From Punctularia strigosozonata HHB-11173 SS5 (taxonomy: Eukaryota; Basidiomycota; Agaricomycetes; Corticiales; Punctulariaceae): a stretch of 64,000 bases of DNA. The notes beneath the pieces were generated by a model. The model worked only from the letters and a program-made list of their open reading frames with translations, was not told the DNA's origin and did no database searches. Location: positions 1,004,370-1,068,369 of the forward strand of contig NW_006767441.1 of the NCBI RefSeq assembly GCF_000264995.1, read 5' to 3'. Position numbers and translations under genes: made by a program. Shown here one piece after another: positions 11,881 to 23,123 of this stretch; position 1 is the first letter of the stretch; the number at the start of each line of letters is the position of its first letter.

Positions 11881-12180
11881 ATGGCACCCGTTCTGCTATC
11901 GCGGTTAGCAAGGCATGAGTTCCTCTCAGTTCATGATTGCTCACGCGTGCGTAGCGGTCTGGATCCTCTCCTGGGGGTCTTCACCGGCGTTCTGGCGTAC
12001 TATCTATACGAGACGAACCCGCGGACTGCGCTCCCTGAAGAACAACGCCTCACGTCCCTGGTGCGATGGAAGTACTCTCAATGGAGATACATGCGTGAAG
12101 CCAAGCTGAAGGAACTGGAAAACAGTCAGGAGGCTGTGGATTGGCGCGTCCTGGTGGCGCACGATGAACGATCCAAATAA
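11881..12180 (+). CDS. NCE101: Non-classical export protein 1 homologue (Nce101)
   Basis: This small single-pass membrane protein is named in yeast for a role in leaderless protein export; its exact function is poorly known. Exon 1 (11881-11903) and exon 2 (11955-12180) join to MAPVLLSRGLDPLLGVFTGV, then LAYYLYETNPRTALPEEQRL and LVRWKY. This matches yeast Nce101 (DPLLA...GCLSYYVYE...HHLHELI). The 51-base intron is a multiple of three and has no in-frame stop, so the unspliced reading is also open. Spliced length is 82 residues against about 53 in yeast; the extra is a charged C-terminal tail that ends in VAHDERSK. One hydrophobic segment of about 16 residues is visible. Confidence 0.82.
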   Translation: MAPVLLSRLARHEFLSVHDCSRVRSGLDPLLGVFTGVLAYYLYETNPRTALPEEQRLTSLVRWKYSQWRYMREAKLKELENSQEAVDWRVLVAHDERSK

Positions 12181-12398
12181 TTCGATAAGCTGCTGGCTTC
12201 ACGCGTCCCGTCCTCCCATTCGCGGAAACTATCCCGTTGTCTTACACATTTCTCCCCCGCACTTCAAAGCTATACTTCGTTCACGGTGCATCACGTGATA
12301 TGAGTTATCCTTGACAGAGACACGCTGATGCGCCCGTATGCCGTTATGGTATTCCAGGGCTGCTATCGCTCCATTCACGATTGTTGCTGCACTGTGTC

Positions 12399-13918
12399 AT
12401 GGCGAATCGGTCCATCGATGACGATGCACTCGATGGAGGCCAAGACGAACGTCGCGGAGCGCTGATGCGTAAACCTGTGTGTGCCTTCGACATCAATGAA
12501 ATATTGAGTTGTCGTTGATCGATCACAGAACTTCAACGAGTGGAGAGGAGTTCGACCTGTGACAATATACCAGCTCAAGCGGGCTGAAAAACGCTCTGAA
12601 GACGCCAAATTCACCATCGAAAACCATGAGATCCATCATGTATGCGTTGTAGCGCACGTGGTGAGCATCGACACCGAAACGGGTGAAAACGTCTACATGC
12701 TTGAAGACGGGACTGGACGAATCAAAGGCCGTCAATATGAAGAAGATATCGAAGGAACAGTCGATGACCCCGATGGCTTGTGCGGCGTAGCGTTGGTTAC
12801 AGCCTTGTATAACCCTGCATCCCTCTGATGTTCTCCCATACCAGGAGAGGAACATTTGCCAGGGTCATAGGCATACTCAAGCTTTGGAAGATTTTCAAGA
12901 CGCTCCAGGTACTCCACGTTCGGCCAGCGTTCCCCGCAGAACTCGAATATCATTGCTTCAATGTCATCGCCTGCACATTGATGCTTGAACGCGGTCTTCC
13001 GGTCAATCCAATGTCACCACAAGCATTAACATGCACTCACGCTTGAAGTATAGCCGGCGGAGCAGCTTCCTCGACAGTATTTCGTCGGTACGGAGTCCTC
13101 AAACACAACGTCATCCACCAACAGAGAGAACTCGTCTTACATAGCCGCGGATTTCGACGATGCTAGCACCGAAGTCGACGCGGAATTGTCTTCCCTTTCC
13201 CTTCAGGATAATCTCCCTGATCCTGGCTCTATATCATGTGTCTTAAACGGCGATCGATTTCGTAGCGAACATCGCCACCCGCAGGACCCTATGCCACTCA
13301 CATCTTCTCTTCGAAATGAGGACACTTGGGCCTCGTTCAGCGCTACCGTACCATCAGGTTCGGTAGTGCTCGACGGCGATCCTTACGGGCGTATGCCGTT
13401 CATATTCCGAAAGGTGTTGTTGGCCATATATGAAGCGGCAGACCCCAGTAGAGAACCGGGTTGGACAGATATTCCTCATGTCGCCCGGCTAGTCAATGTC
13501 ACCTCCAACCCCGGACAACCTGCATGGGAGAATTTTTTGTGCGTTTCCGGTGTTTCGCGTGGTGGCCCATGCTCATTGGCTATCGTAGGGCTTGCCTTCG
13601 CAAGCTCAAGAAGAAACGATTTATCGATATGAAGGATGACATGTCGCAATGCAGGATTCCGCAAAGCATGTATGAAGACCTGCTTCGGGATGAAATGTAA
13701 TAGCGCGCAATGGCGGCGCGCTCCCCGTAACGGTTGGCAGATCCATCGATCCGCACTAAACTCCATTTCACCCTAATCCAACTCTCCCCAGTGTTGATAC
13801 AACCCAGGCTGGCGACGTCGAGGCTGTGTTCGTGGCTAAGGACGGAACCAGTGGTCTCTTTGCTTGGTTGGGGATTCGAGAAGCGATTACGTATTATTGC
13901 TCTGCCAGTGCGATATAA
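12399..13918 (+). CDS. Second, divergent RPA32-like protein
   Basis: This appears to be a paralogue of the RPA32 subunit. The segment at 12523-12830 encodes RPVTIYQLKRAEKRSEDAKF, then a stretch including VYMLEDGTGRIKGRQYEED. These match the RPVT.KQL lead-in and the DDGTG strand of the RPA32 OB fold. Further exons give RVIGILKLWKIF and LQVLHVRPAFPAELEYHCF with TLMLERGLP, corresponding to the RVIG.LK..., HIRP and ILERGPP blocks. A segment at about 13390-13520 (MPFIFRKVLLAIYEAADPSR) looks like the winged helix. The N-terminus is acidic (IDDDALDGGQDERR) and lacks the Gly/Ser-rich start. The start (12399, or a tiny exon at 12300) and the end are uncertain, and several introns were not resolved. 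Stn1 was considered, but the RPVT motif favours RPA32. Confidence 0.68.
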
Positions 13919-14184
13919 GGATCAGCTCTAGATCTGGCACTTCTGTCGTCGGAGTGTCATGTATCAGTATGCTCAAGGCCAGACTCGAGAGCCAACTTAT
14001 CATGCCGGAGGTGATTGAGCAATGAATCTGATTCAGAGCTGCGTGAGACGATGCGCATGTGAGCCGGCAGCACGTGGACTGACGCGCCTGCTTTAGCGAC
14101 TCTCGCCAGTGAGCTCGAGGCCAAGTGCAGCCCGGAGTTGTTCGACGCGCCTTACTTCCATCTCTAACACCTCTGGGGCGTAAC

Positions 14185-17100
14185 ATGTCCTCCTGGTTCA
14201 CGTCATGGATCCCCCAGATGCCATCTATATCTCTGCCTGCCAGCATTCAGTCGCGCTTCGTCTCCTTCGCCCTGAAGCGGACACTGGGACACTTAGTGAA
14301 GCCGGGCCAATTAGATGCGCAGCAGATAGACTCTCAACTCGGTTCGGGCTTCATTCAGATTTCAAACTTGGAACTAGATCATGATGTTTGTGTGCAGTTC
14401 GATACAACGTGGGTTGCCTGGCTGATTGTGCTTAGGCCATAAACTCAATGATCGCCGGTGTACCCCTGCGATTACACGAGGGCTCCATATCATCCATTAC
14501 GGCACGATTATCAACATTGAACCCATTGTCGGCCAATATGCATGCCAGCGTCAAAGCTATCCACCTCACATTCCATCTGCTGCCAACGTCGGCCGGCCCC
14601 TCGAACATGCCTACGAACCTGGCGGACTCCATGACCTCCGTCGCACAAAGCTTCCTTCACGAAGAGTTGACACCTAACGAGGAGGCTACCCTCGCGAGCT
14701 CTATACTTGCCAGCGGTCCGGGCTCTTCACAAAGGCACATTCCCGGTGGCATGGAGCCTCTACCACCTGACGATCAGACCCACGAGGCTTTGGACGCCGA
14801 GAGTGTACCGATGTTATCAAACCTCATCGAATCGTTGCTTTCCCGTTTCCAGTTCGAAGCTGTCGAAACGAAGCTTATTATTGTGCACCCTGAACACGCG
14901 CGATTTGTGATTGACATACCAGACATTCGGTACCATACCGAATTCCGCGATTCATCGTCGTCGGCGGGGAGCGAAGGAGCCACAGGAGATGCTCGGACCA
15001 TCACCGTGACCGGTCTTACCGTCAGGACTCGGTCCCTCCGTCCGTTATCATCACCCGTGGCACCATCCCTTGGCACTCTTTCCCCGGCATCACCTCGATC
15101 TCCGCTCTCGCAACGCTATTCAGAGCCGGTGACGCGCAGCCCGAGCTCCCAATACGCCTCCGATTCTTCGGATATAGATGACGATGCTGCCATGGCAATG
15201 TCACAATCCATTGTCGGGTTACCTCCTCGACCACCTTCCCCTTCAATTTCCGCAAGCAGTATGTATCTGAGCGCTATCGCGGAGTCTGCTACGGAGGAAT
15301 GCCCGGAAGTCTCCAGCCCATCCAGTGACAGCCCTGTGGTTGATCTATCCCTTGAAGACCGCAGAGCGGAAGCCGCCTCGATGAGAGGTTCGGCAGATGA
15401 TCCACAACCTCGGAGCCCAGAGGCTGTGCATGAATCTTCAAACGACGAACCGATCCTCTCGTTTGCCCTGGAACCTATAGTCATGCAACTGACCCGTCTA
15501 TTCGCAATCACCCCCGCTCAACAGACCACTGTGCCACTGAGGGAACACCCATCTCCTGCTAGTATTCGCCCTCTTCGTGGAGTCTCGGAAGGCACTGCAA
15601 ACCCGAGCACGTCGGACCGGTTGTCAGGAGCCAAGCTCCGCTTATCCCTCGGGATGGGGGTCATTACAAGTGCTCTGCGAGCAAGGCATGTAAGTGATAT
15701 CATGAATGCTCTTGAATTGGTCTCGTCGCAAACGAAAGCGACAACTGAGACGGGGGCATCCAATGCTCCTGGAGCATCGACCGTACCAAGTGGATTGGAC
15801 GCATCACTCCGTATTCGTGGCGTCGTTCTACTTTTCTTGCCCCCTCCGCAAGATCCGGGCTCCGAAGACGTCGACAGTATCGAAGGGTTTTTCAGTAAAC
15901 CTCTACTCCCCCCGCGTTGCCGCCAAGGTTACGTGCGCGCGCATGTTGACACTGTCTCAGCTACACTCAGTACCACTACACCCCTACCACGGCGCAAGGG
16001 ATATACGGACAAGCTTGCAGGCGGCTTCAAATCTACGATGACTGTGAAGGATATGTCCGTCTTTGCCTTCTGGAACGAAACGTCTGGTGGCTCAGATGGA
16101 CCATACGCGTCCCCCGTCTTCATCTCTGACCCCCATTTACCTCACCAACTTACATCCGAGCATCAATTTCCTGATCGACCCCAGTATTCTTCCCGTTTCA
16201 CCGATCTACCCTTTGCTAAGCGCCCGTACCCCGTTCATCCCGGGTTACCGTCCTTCGCCATTTCGGACTGGACATCAATGCGTACACGGTCCATCAGGCT
16301 GTCGCAATGGAGAATGAAGCCACCACAACCATCCCAGAAACTCCGGACCGGGATATCAGGGATGGCAAACTCAACCCGAAACATATCTTTGTCGCCCGCG
16401 GACAACATAGGTTCTCCGGATGACTCGAGTGATGTCGATCACCCACCCATTATCACGATGAAAGTGGTTCCAAGTGCACAGGATGAGAACGAACACAGCG
16501 AGATTCGAGCAGACCTCAAATTTGCGTCGGTGCATGCCTTCATTGACATGGATCTCATCCTGGGTTCCAAGAGCGGACTTCTTTCTTTCATAGACGAAAT
16601 CCAGGACGCTCGCGAGATTATAAGTTCTGCGAAATATTCCCGGGACAACATCGACGAGGACAACGAGGGCGATGAGGATATCGAAGCTACAGATATTAAT
16701 CTGATGGAGAACGCCCCCGTGACCCCTAGGCTGCGTCCTGTGGGGATGCCGACTCAGGAATGGGAGAGGCAAGAGGAGCGCAGGAGACTGGAACAACTGG
16801 TCATCGACGATCTCGATCTTGCCTACGATTACAGGCAACCAACGCGGGCGTCAACATCATCTACCCCCCCAGGTGGAGCGAAGGGTCCTCATAACGTGAG
16901 TAATTGACCGGGCATCGATTCGGTCGAATACACCTCACCTCTGGATGAACAGATGAGCAGACCTATCGCAGGCAAGTCCTCGATCTGCGTTTCTCTGTCC
17001 TTGCCGGCTATCCGAGTTGAAACACGATGCCCACCACCTCTCGGACGCCCCTCCCGGTCTGGCGTTCTTTTGCTGGACTTGCAGAACTTGCGAGTCCAAG

Positions 17101-20100
17101 TGGGTGGCTTTCCAGACAATCCACGTCGCCGATCAGTGGCTAGGTTTGCAGAAACATTGGAGAGTGCCGATCGCTCCGCCGCTTTGGAGCAGGATCTCGG
17201 AGAACGACAGGCGACTATTCAGGTGCAACGCGTGGTTATAAGTGCGGGGGGCTGGGGAGAGCGAACGGCGACTTCTGTGTTGTCCGTAGGGTGTCGTCCG
17301 AGTGCTAGCCCTGCGCAAGGAGGAGGGACGCCGACAGCAAAAACTGATGCTCTTGGAGAGTTGGGACACCAGGGGCTTCAGTGTATTATAGGTCAACCTC
17401 GGCCGTCATCATCGAGCCTCGCTGGCCAAGGCGCATATGTGGTTGCCATTGACTTGCCCTCGGCTTATGCATCTCTGGATAAGTGCGCGATAGATGGGCT
17501 GCAAATATGGGCAGATGACTTTGCGCAACTTGTAACTCGCGCATTTGTCCCGCGTGGGGTTTCAGAACCGACCAGGAGTCAGGACACCAGTCTCATAGGC
17601 AGCCGATTCTTTGCGCGGACCAGGAATCAGGGAAGCCGGAGCGCTAGTACAACCACAAGCCTTGACACAGAAGTACCCTCGAAGTCGCGCAATGAGATCA
17701 TCGTGAAAGTGAACCTCACAGAAGGTACAGGTGATTGTTCGTGTTCGACCTATACTTATGCTGATACAATCTATGACAGCCGCTCTTCGCCTCCTTGTTC
17801 ACCGCGACGACCGCCACCTCGATCCTCGACCATTTGATATCTTTGCATGGGATATTGACGCGCTGGTCGAGATCCAGTCTGAGGGTAATGTGAGTTGCAG
17901 GTACGAACACAGACGGCAAGCGAATTGACTAAGTTGCAGGATCGAACAGTCGTGACCGTTGGTGCTGAAGAGATGGGCATCTACGACTGCCCCACCGACA
18001 GTTCGATCGTGAACCTCCTCAGTATCGTGCCTCATGACACATTGGTCAGAATTCCTGCGAATCGATCTGGATCGGAACCTAACGCTTGCCCCAGAGTGGC
18101 ACGACGAAACCTTTCTTGAAGCTTCGATTCTCATCTTTCACGGTCCCAAACACAACTGCCAAGGAATCCACGCTCAAGGTCACATTGTTCGGACCCCTAC
18201 TCAACGTCTTCCCGGATTTCCACTGGGCTGAAGACTTAGGGAAATTCTTCAAAGCACCTCCTGGAGTTAGCAAAACCGTGCTAGCTTGGTTCACTTCGCT
18301 GACAAGCCCCCGTTAGACCTTCGAATCCGTAGTTCCAAGCGAGAAAACAAGGATTTCGGTCAAGACATGCAATACTCACGTTAGAGCTTTCGCGCGTACG
18401 AAACCCAGTTCCATGGTCTTCCATGTCGGCGAAGTGGACCTGCTGACCGACATCATCGGCGACTCACCTGAGACTTCGTTCAAGATCACCCTTCCAAACC
18501 TCACTGTCCTCCTTGTTGACGACCATGACTCCGGTACTGAGACCGCTCAGGCACCCTCCGCCGTGAATGTGGGTCTGGCTGCATGGAAGGTGATGTGGAT
18601 AACAGCAGAATCCAAACCTGGTTGTATTTACCACTGTCATAGGCCATAGGCTACGCCACCCTTGCCGAGCTGAAAGACATTGATTTTCAATTTAGTCAAG
18701 AGAGAAGATCCGCATCTTCTAATATACAGGTACTTCTCCGCTTACCCGGGTTTGCGGGTTTTGACCTCAAGCACGCTGCAGGTTTGGTTGGAGAACATGA
18801 ACCTACGGATGTACCTTTGCGCGGACACCGCTACTGCACTTAGCTCATTCATAGGGGATCTCTCTCCATCTGACGAATTTGCCGAAAAGTGCGATCCTCG
18901 AATCTGTGCTGACGGGCTTCTGACCTTTACTTCCAGATTACCACGCCCCAAAACCAGGGAAGCGCCTGCTATACTTTCCGAGAATGCTCAAGCCAACGCC
19001 AGCTTAATCGGTGGGTCCATTCGGTATCTGCATGGAGCTTGTGAAGTTGATTTGGATGAAACGCAGTTGATTTCGACGAAGATGCGTTCAAGAGACGGGT
19101 CCCGGATGCATGGTCCGCTCCAGATATGATCGAGGACGACCTCCCACGTAACCAAGACTATCTTGATGACTCCTTCAGCGCAACCGCAGGCTTGAAAGAC
19201 TGGAGTGACGATGAACTCGGCGCCTCTGATACCGATCGTTCGACTACTCAACACGGCCTGGTTGCAGATGTTGGTGGCGAAACGATAAGATTAATTGGTG
19301 GGACAGGGATGCACATTATCGAGCACTATTTCGATTGCCTGCCATCGGAATCGGCGCGGGTTGGACCGTGAATACAAATTTCTCCATTATACGATTGCAT
19401 CACTAATATTCTGATCAGGGCTGACGAGACATTGCTGAGAGTGCGAGTTAAAGGCTGCAGCGCTGTTGTTTTCCTTCACGATGGATACGATTGGGCTAGA
19501 ACACGCAAAACAATCGAGGAGGAAATCAAAGCCATGAAACGTAGGCTGGCCAAGATTCGCCAGCTCCTGGCTTCAGGTCAAACATACGACCCTAATATGG
19601 AGGGCGTCAGCACTTTGCTATTCAACTCAGTATATGTTGGCTTGGAGCAGGACGCCGAGGAGTTGGAACCTGGAGCACTCATCGCTGCCATCGACGAGAA
19701 GTTGAACGACGACTTCGATACGGCAAGCCAAGACTCGTGGCAGTCATTGAAGCCGCATATCCCTACGAAGCCCGGGACGTCCGACCTCAAACCTCATTCA
19801 CGAAGGCTTAAACGTTCGAAGGGCCCTAGCATCGAGTTTCGCTTACTTGGCGTCGACGCAGAGTTCGATCGCTACCTACCCGACAGGGAACAGGTTTCTC
19901 GTACCTTGGTCACCATTCGAGACGCGGAAATCTTGGATCATATCAAGTCTTCGACATGGAGGAAGTTCTTGACCGAATTGCATACGGATGCTCGGGGCAA
20001 TGTGCGGGAAACGGGCTCGAACATGGTCCGGGTGGAGCTGCGCACAGTTCATCCCACCAGCGGGCACCATGCACAGGAAGCCAGGTTACGGGTAGGTTTC

Positions 20101-21303
20101 CTTCCTTCAGTATTTTCATTCCCCAAGATTGACATGCGGTATAGGCGAAAGTACTTCCACTTCGACTTCACGTGGACCAAGACGCGCTTGACTTCTTGAA
20201 GACCTTCTTCAGCTTCAAAGATCCATACGCTAGCCCGGGGACCGATGAACCAGGGGAAGAGACATTTTTCCGTTAGTATCCTACATGCTTACATGTGTCG
20301 TTGACTATTCGCCTGACTGATGGCCCAGAACACGTTGAGGTATTTCCGGTGGATATCAAGCTAGATTACAAACCTCGCAGAGTGGACTACAGGGCGCTTC
20401 GAGAGGGGAGGACGATCGAGTTGATGAATTTCTTCCACTTCGACGGTGCGGAGATGACTCTTCGGCACATTACTTTATCGGGAGTAAGTTCGTTACATAT
20501 TGAGTATCCATCAAAGACCTGAACGTTGCACAGGTCAGCGGATGGGCCCGACTGGGCGACTTGTTGAACGATCTCTGGACACCGGATGTCAAGGCCACGC
20601 AACTCGTGGATGTGATCTCCGGCGTCGCGCCCATCCGCTCCGTCGTGAACGTTGGCTCCGGCGTTGCGGACCTCGTTCTTCTGCCTATAGCGCAGTACAG
20701 AAAAGATGGTAGGATTCTTCGAGGCATGCAAAAGGGCACGACTGCGTTCATGAAATCTGCTGGGATGGAGGCTCTCAGGCTTGGTGCGCGACTGGCAACG
20801 GGGACGCAAGTCATCCTTGAACAGGCGGAGACTGTACTTGGAGGAGGCAGTAATACTGTTACTGCCGAGACGTTGCACGTAGCTCCAGTGTCCGGCAACG
20901 ACTTTATGGAGATCGGGCAGGACCCAAGCGTCGATATCGACGAGAGTCAGGAGTTGATCAGTAGATATGCCGAGCAACCTATGGACGTCAAGGAAGGCAT
21001 TCAGTCCGCATACAGGAGCCTGAAGAGAAACGTTAACTCCGCTGCCCAAACCATCCTTGCAGTTCCCATGGAAGTCTACGAACGCTCGGGAAGCGAGGTA
21101 GGTCACCGATGCGTAATCGAGATCTCGATGTTGACGCCTCTTCCTAGGGCCCAGTACGATCCGTGGTTCGTGCGGTGCCTATCGCCGTATTGAAACCTAT
21201 GATTGGGGCGAGCGAAGCTGTCAGCAAGACATTGTTGGGTTTGCACAACACCTTCGACCCTAATGTCAAGCAAGAAAACCAGGCGAAGTACAAACAGCGA
21301 TGA
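14185..21303 (+). CDS. ATG2: Autophagy-related lipid-transfer protein Atg2
   Basis: Atg2 is a rod-shaped bridge that moves phospholipids from the ER to the growing phagophore, with Atg9 and Atg18. The start gives [20 protein letters not shown], then [20 protein letters not shown] and [15 protein letters not shown]. This is the chorein-type N-terminus, where a phase-0 intron joins to [21 protein letters not shown] very long exon (about 14448-16907) carries Ser/Pro-rich disordered loops. Later exons contain [37 protein letters not shown] and [20 protein letters not shown], the conserved C-terminal ATG2_CAD region, then [20 protein letters not shown]. The end is [19 protein letters not shown], with TGA at 21301-21303. 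Span and order fit a protein of about 2,000 residues. Confidence 0.92.
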
Positions 21304-21487
21304 AGACCTTGGTTATGAACCTGTGCGTGACTCGAACACATGCATATGCGGATAATGTAGGGATACACCTCAACACCTGTATTGATAAATAGCTGTACAA
21401 TATTTCGCAGAAATCATATCAGAAGTGGGACTGTAAAAGCAGAAGTGATACACCGGTGGATGGTTCCATAACACAAGCACATGAGAC

Positions 21488-22279
21488 TCAATCCATATCC
21501 ATGCCCATGGATCGTCCATCCCCGGGAACCAACGCAGACCTCGACTTCGTCTGCACCCGAATTTTCTCGACCACCATGCTTGTCTCCTCCGTCTCCATGG
21601 CGGTAGGTTCGAGCAGTGAGACATCCGCTGCACGCTTGTTCGCTGTTTTCCGGCGGTGGGTCTTGAGCTTCTCCCGTGCTGCGGCCATCCTACCACGATC
21701 ACGCCGTCAGCAACAGAATGCATCACTACAGCATACTACGCACCTGTGTTTCCAGAAAGCATGTTCTCTCCTCTGCTTTATTTCCGCCACACGCTTCATC
21801 GCCTTGATGGTGGTCTGCACAAGCTCCCGATCGTAGCGTACCGGGATGTTACGGCGCTTCTCGAATTCAATCGTAGAGTCCTGGGTCAACCGTGATAAGT
21901 AGCTGGATGTATATCTACGATGAAGTAACTCACGATAGTCATCTCCTTGCCAGCTGCCTTCCTGAATGCTTTCGTCCATCGCACTTTGCGAGGGTTGCGC
22001 TTCATTCTGTAACGGAGCTGAGTCATTGCGAAACATAGATCATCGCACGATGCTTACTTGAAGTTCTTGTGGCACCTGTTGTGACTCGTTGGATACTTCT
22101 TCAGAATGTTACAAAAGTTTTGCTTACTTGGATGTGCAGAAACGAAACACTTTCGCATCGTTCCTGACAAATGCACTACCTGTGTCCTATTCAACAGGAT
22201 GCATTGAGCATATCAAAAGCGGCTGACCATGACCAGGATATACGCTCTTGGAGCAGAAGTAGCACTTTTCGATACGCAT
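21488..22279 (-). CDS. RLP24: Ribosome biogenesis protein Rlp24
   Basis: Rlp24 is an eL24-like placeholder on pre-60S particles. It activates the AAA ATPase Drg1 and is exchanged for eL24 in the cytoplasm. The start at 22279 gives [18 protein letters not shown]. Short exons then join to [23 protein letters not shown] and [20 protein letters not shown]. The CxxC...CxxxC zinc site is intact. The next exons give [20 protein letters not shown] and [20 protein letters not shown], the Rlp24-specific continuation. The tail is basic, then acidic, and ends near TGA 21488. The tail separates it from true eL24. It lies only about 130 bases from the divergent deaminase gene and is convergent with ATG2. 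Confidence 0.92.
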
Positions 22280-22408
22280 GGCTTGAAGTGGTTCAGCGAG
22301 GAAAAGTGGAGGGCGTGCGAAACCGTGATCCCCCTTACACAGTCAAGCGAGGCACTGCTCGCTGCGTTCCGCACGACCATAACCCGTACGTCAACTTCAA
22401 AGGACGTT

Positions 22409-22990
22409 ATGAGCGCAGGTCAGTGACTATGTCCAAGGACCACTTGAAATTGGACATCATCATATTTACCGACAGGGGGCGAAGAAGAACGGCTACGCTT
22501 CATTCGTCTCGCCTTGAAAGAAGCCCGGAAATGCACACCGACGAAGACCGCCTTTTGCGTTGGATGCATCATCACAATTCGCTACCCTCCAGAAGCTGAT
22601 GCTTCTACCATACTATCGACGGGCTACTCTAGGGAGCTACCAGGAAATACACACGCTGAGGCGAATGCGTTAGCGAAAGCGCGTGCAATGACGTCCGACG
22701 CAATCCAGTCCTTGTTTCCGACGCATCCGTCCCTAACTGTGGACGAACTTCTGGCCGGCGCTGACGTGTATACCACGCTGGAACCATGCTCTGTCCGGAC
22801 GTCAGGTCTGGCTCCCTGTGCTGACGCTCTTATCGCGGCGAACATTCGACGCTGCATCATTGGGGTTGGCGAGCCAGAGGATTTCGTCGTTTGTGAGGGC
22901 GCGAGGAAGCTCAGAGACGCTGGTATCGAGGTTGTCTGGCTGAAAGGCCTGGAAGAAGAGTGCTTGAAGGAGGCTCGACGAGGACACTGA
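22409..22990 (+). CDS. Zinc-dependent pyrimidine deaminase, RIB2/RibD type
   Basis: This is probably the deaminase that converts 2,5-diamino-6-ribitylamino-4-pyrimidinone 5'-phosphate in riboflavin synthesis. Exon 1 has 10 bases (22409-22418); a 57-base intron joins in frame to give MSAGGEEERLRFIRLALKEA, then RKCTPTKTAFCVGCII. The catalytic HAE is in GNTHAEANALAKARAM, and the zinc cysteines are in LEPCSVRTSGLAPCADAL, the spacing of RibD/CMP-type deaminases. The end is GIEVVWLKGLEEECLKEARR. At 174 residues it is a stand-alone deaminase without the reductase or pseudouridine-synthase modules of other arrangements. Another CMP/dCMP-family activity cannot be excluded. It shares a short promoter with RLP24 and lies 134 bases upstream of SPT6. 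Confidence 0.78.
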
Positions 22991-23123
22991 GGCACTGCCC
23001 CCATGCGCAACATTATTGGCACGTGATCAATTACGTAAATAGGCTGTAACAGAGCTTGGCAATGGAACTGAAGTGGCACTGGCCCGTCGAGAGTCAGTGG
23101 GTGCGACTAGTTCTCCATCCACC

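Noticed and set aside
12399-13918. Assignment of the second RPA32-like gene as Stn1 of the CST complex
   Set aside because: Stn1 shares the OB plus winged-helix layout, but the RPVTIYQLKRAEK lead-in and LERGLP block are RPA32 features; phylogeny could still change this.
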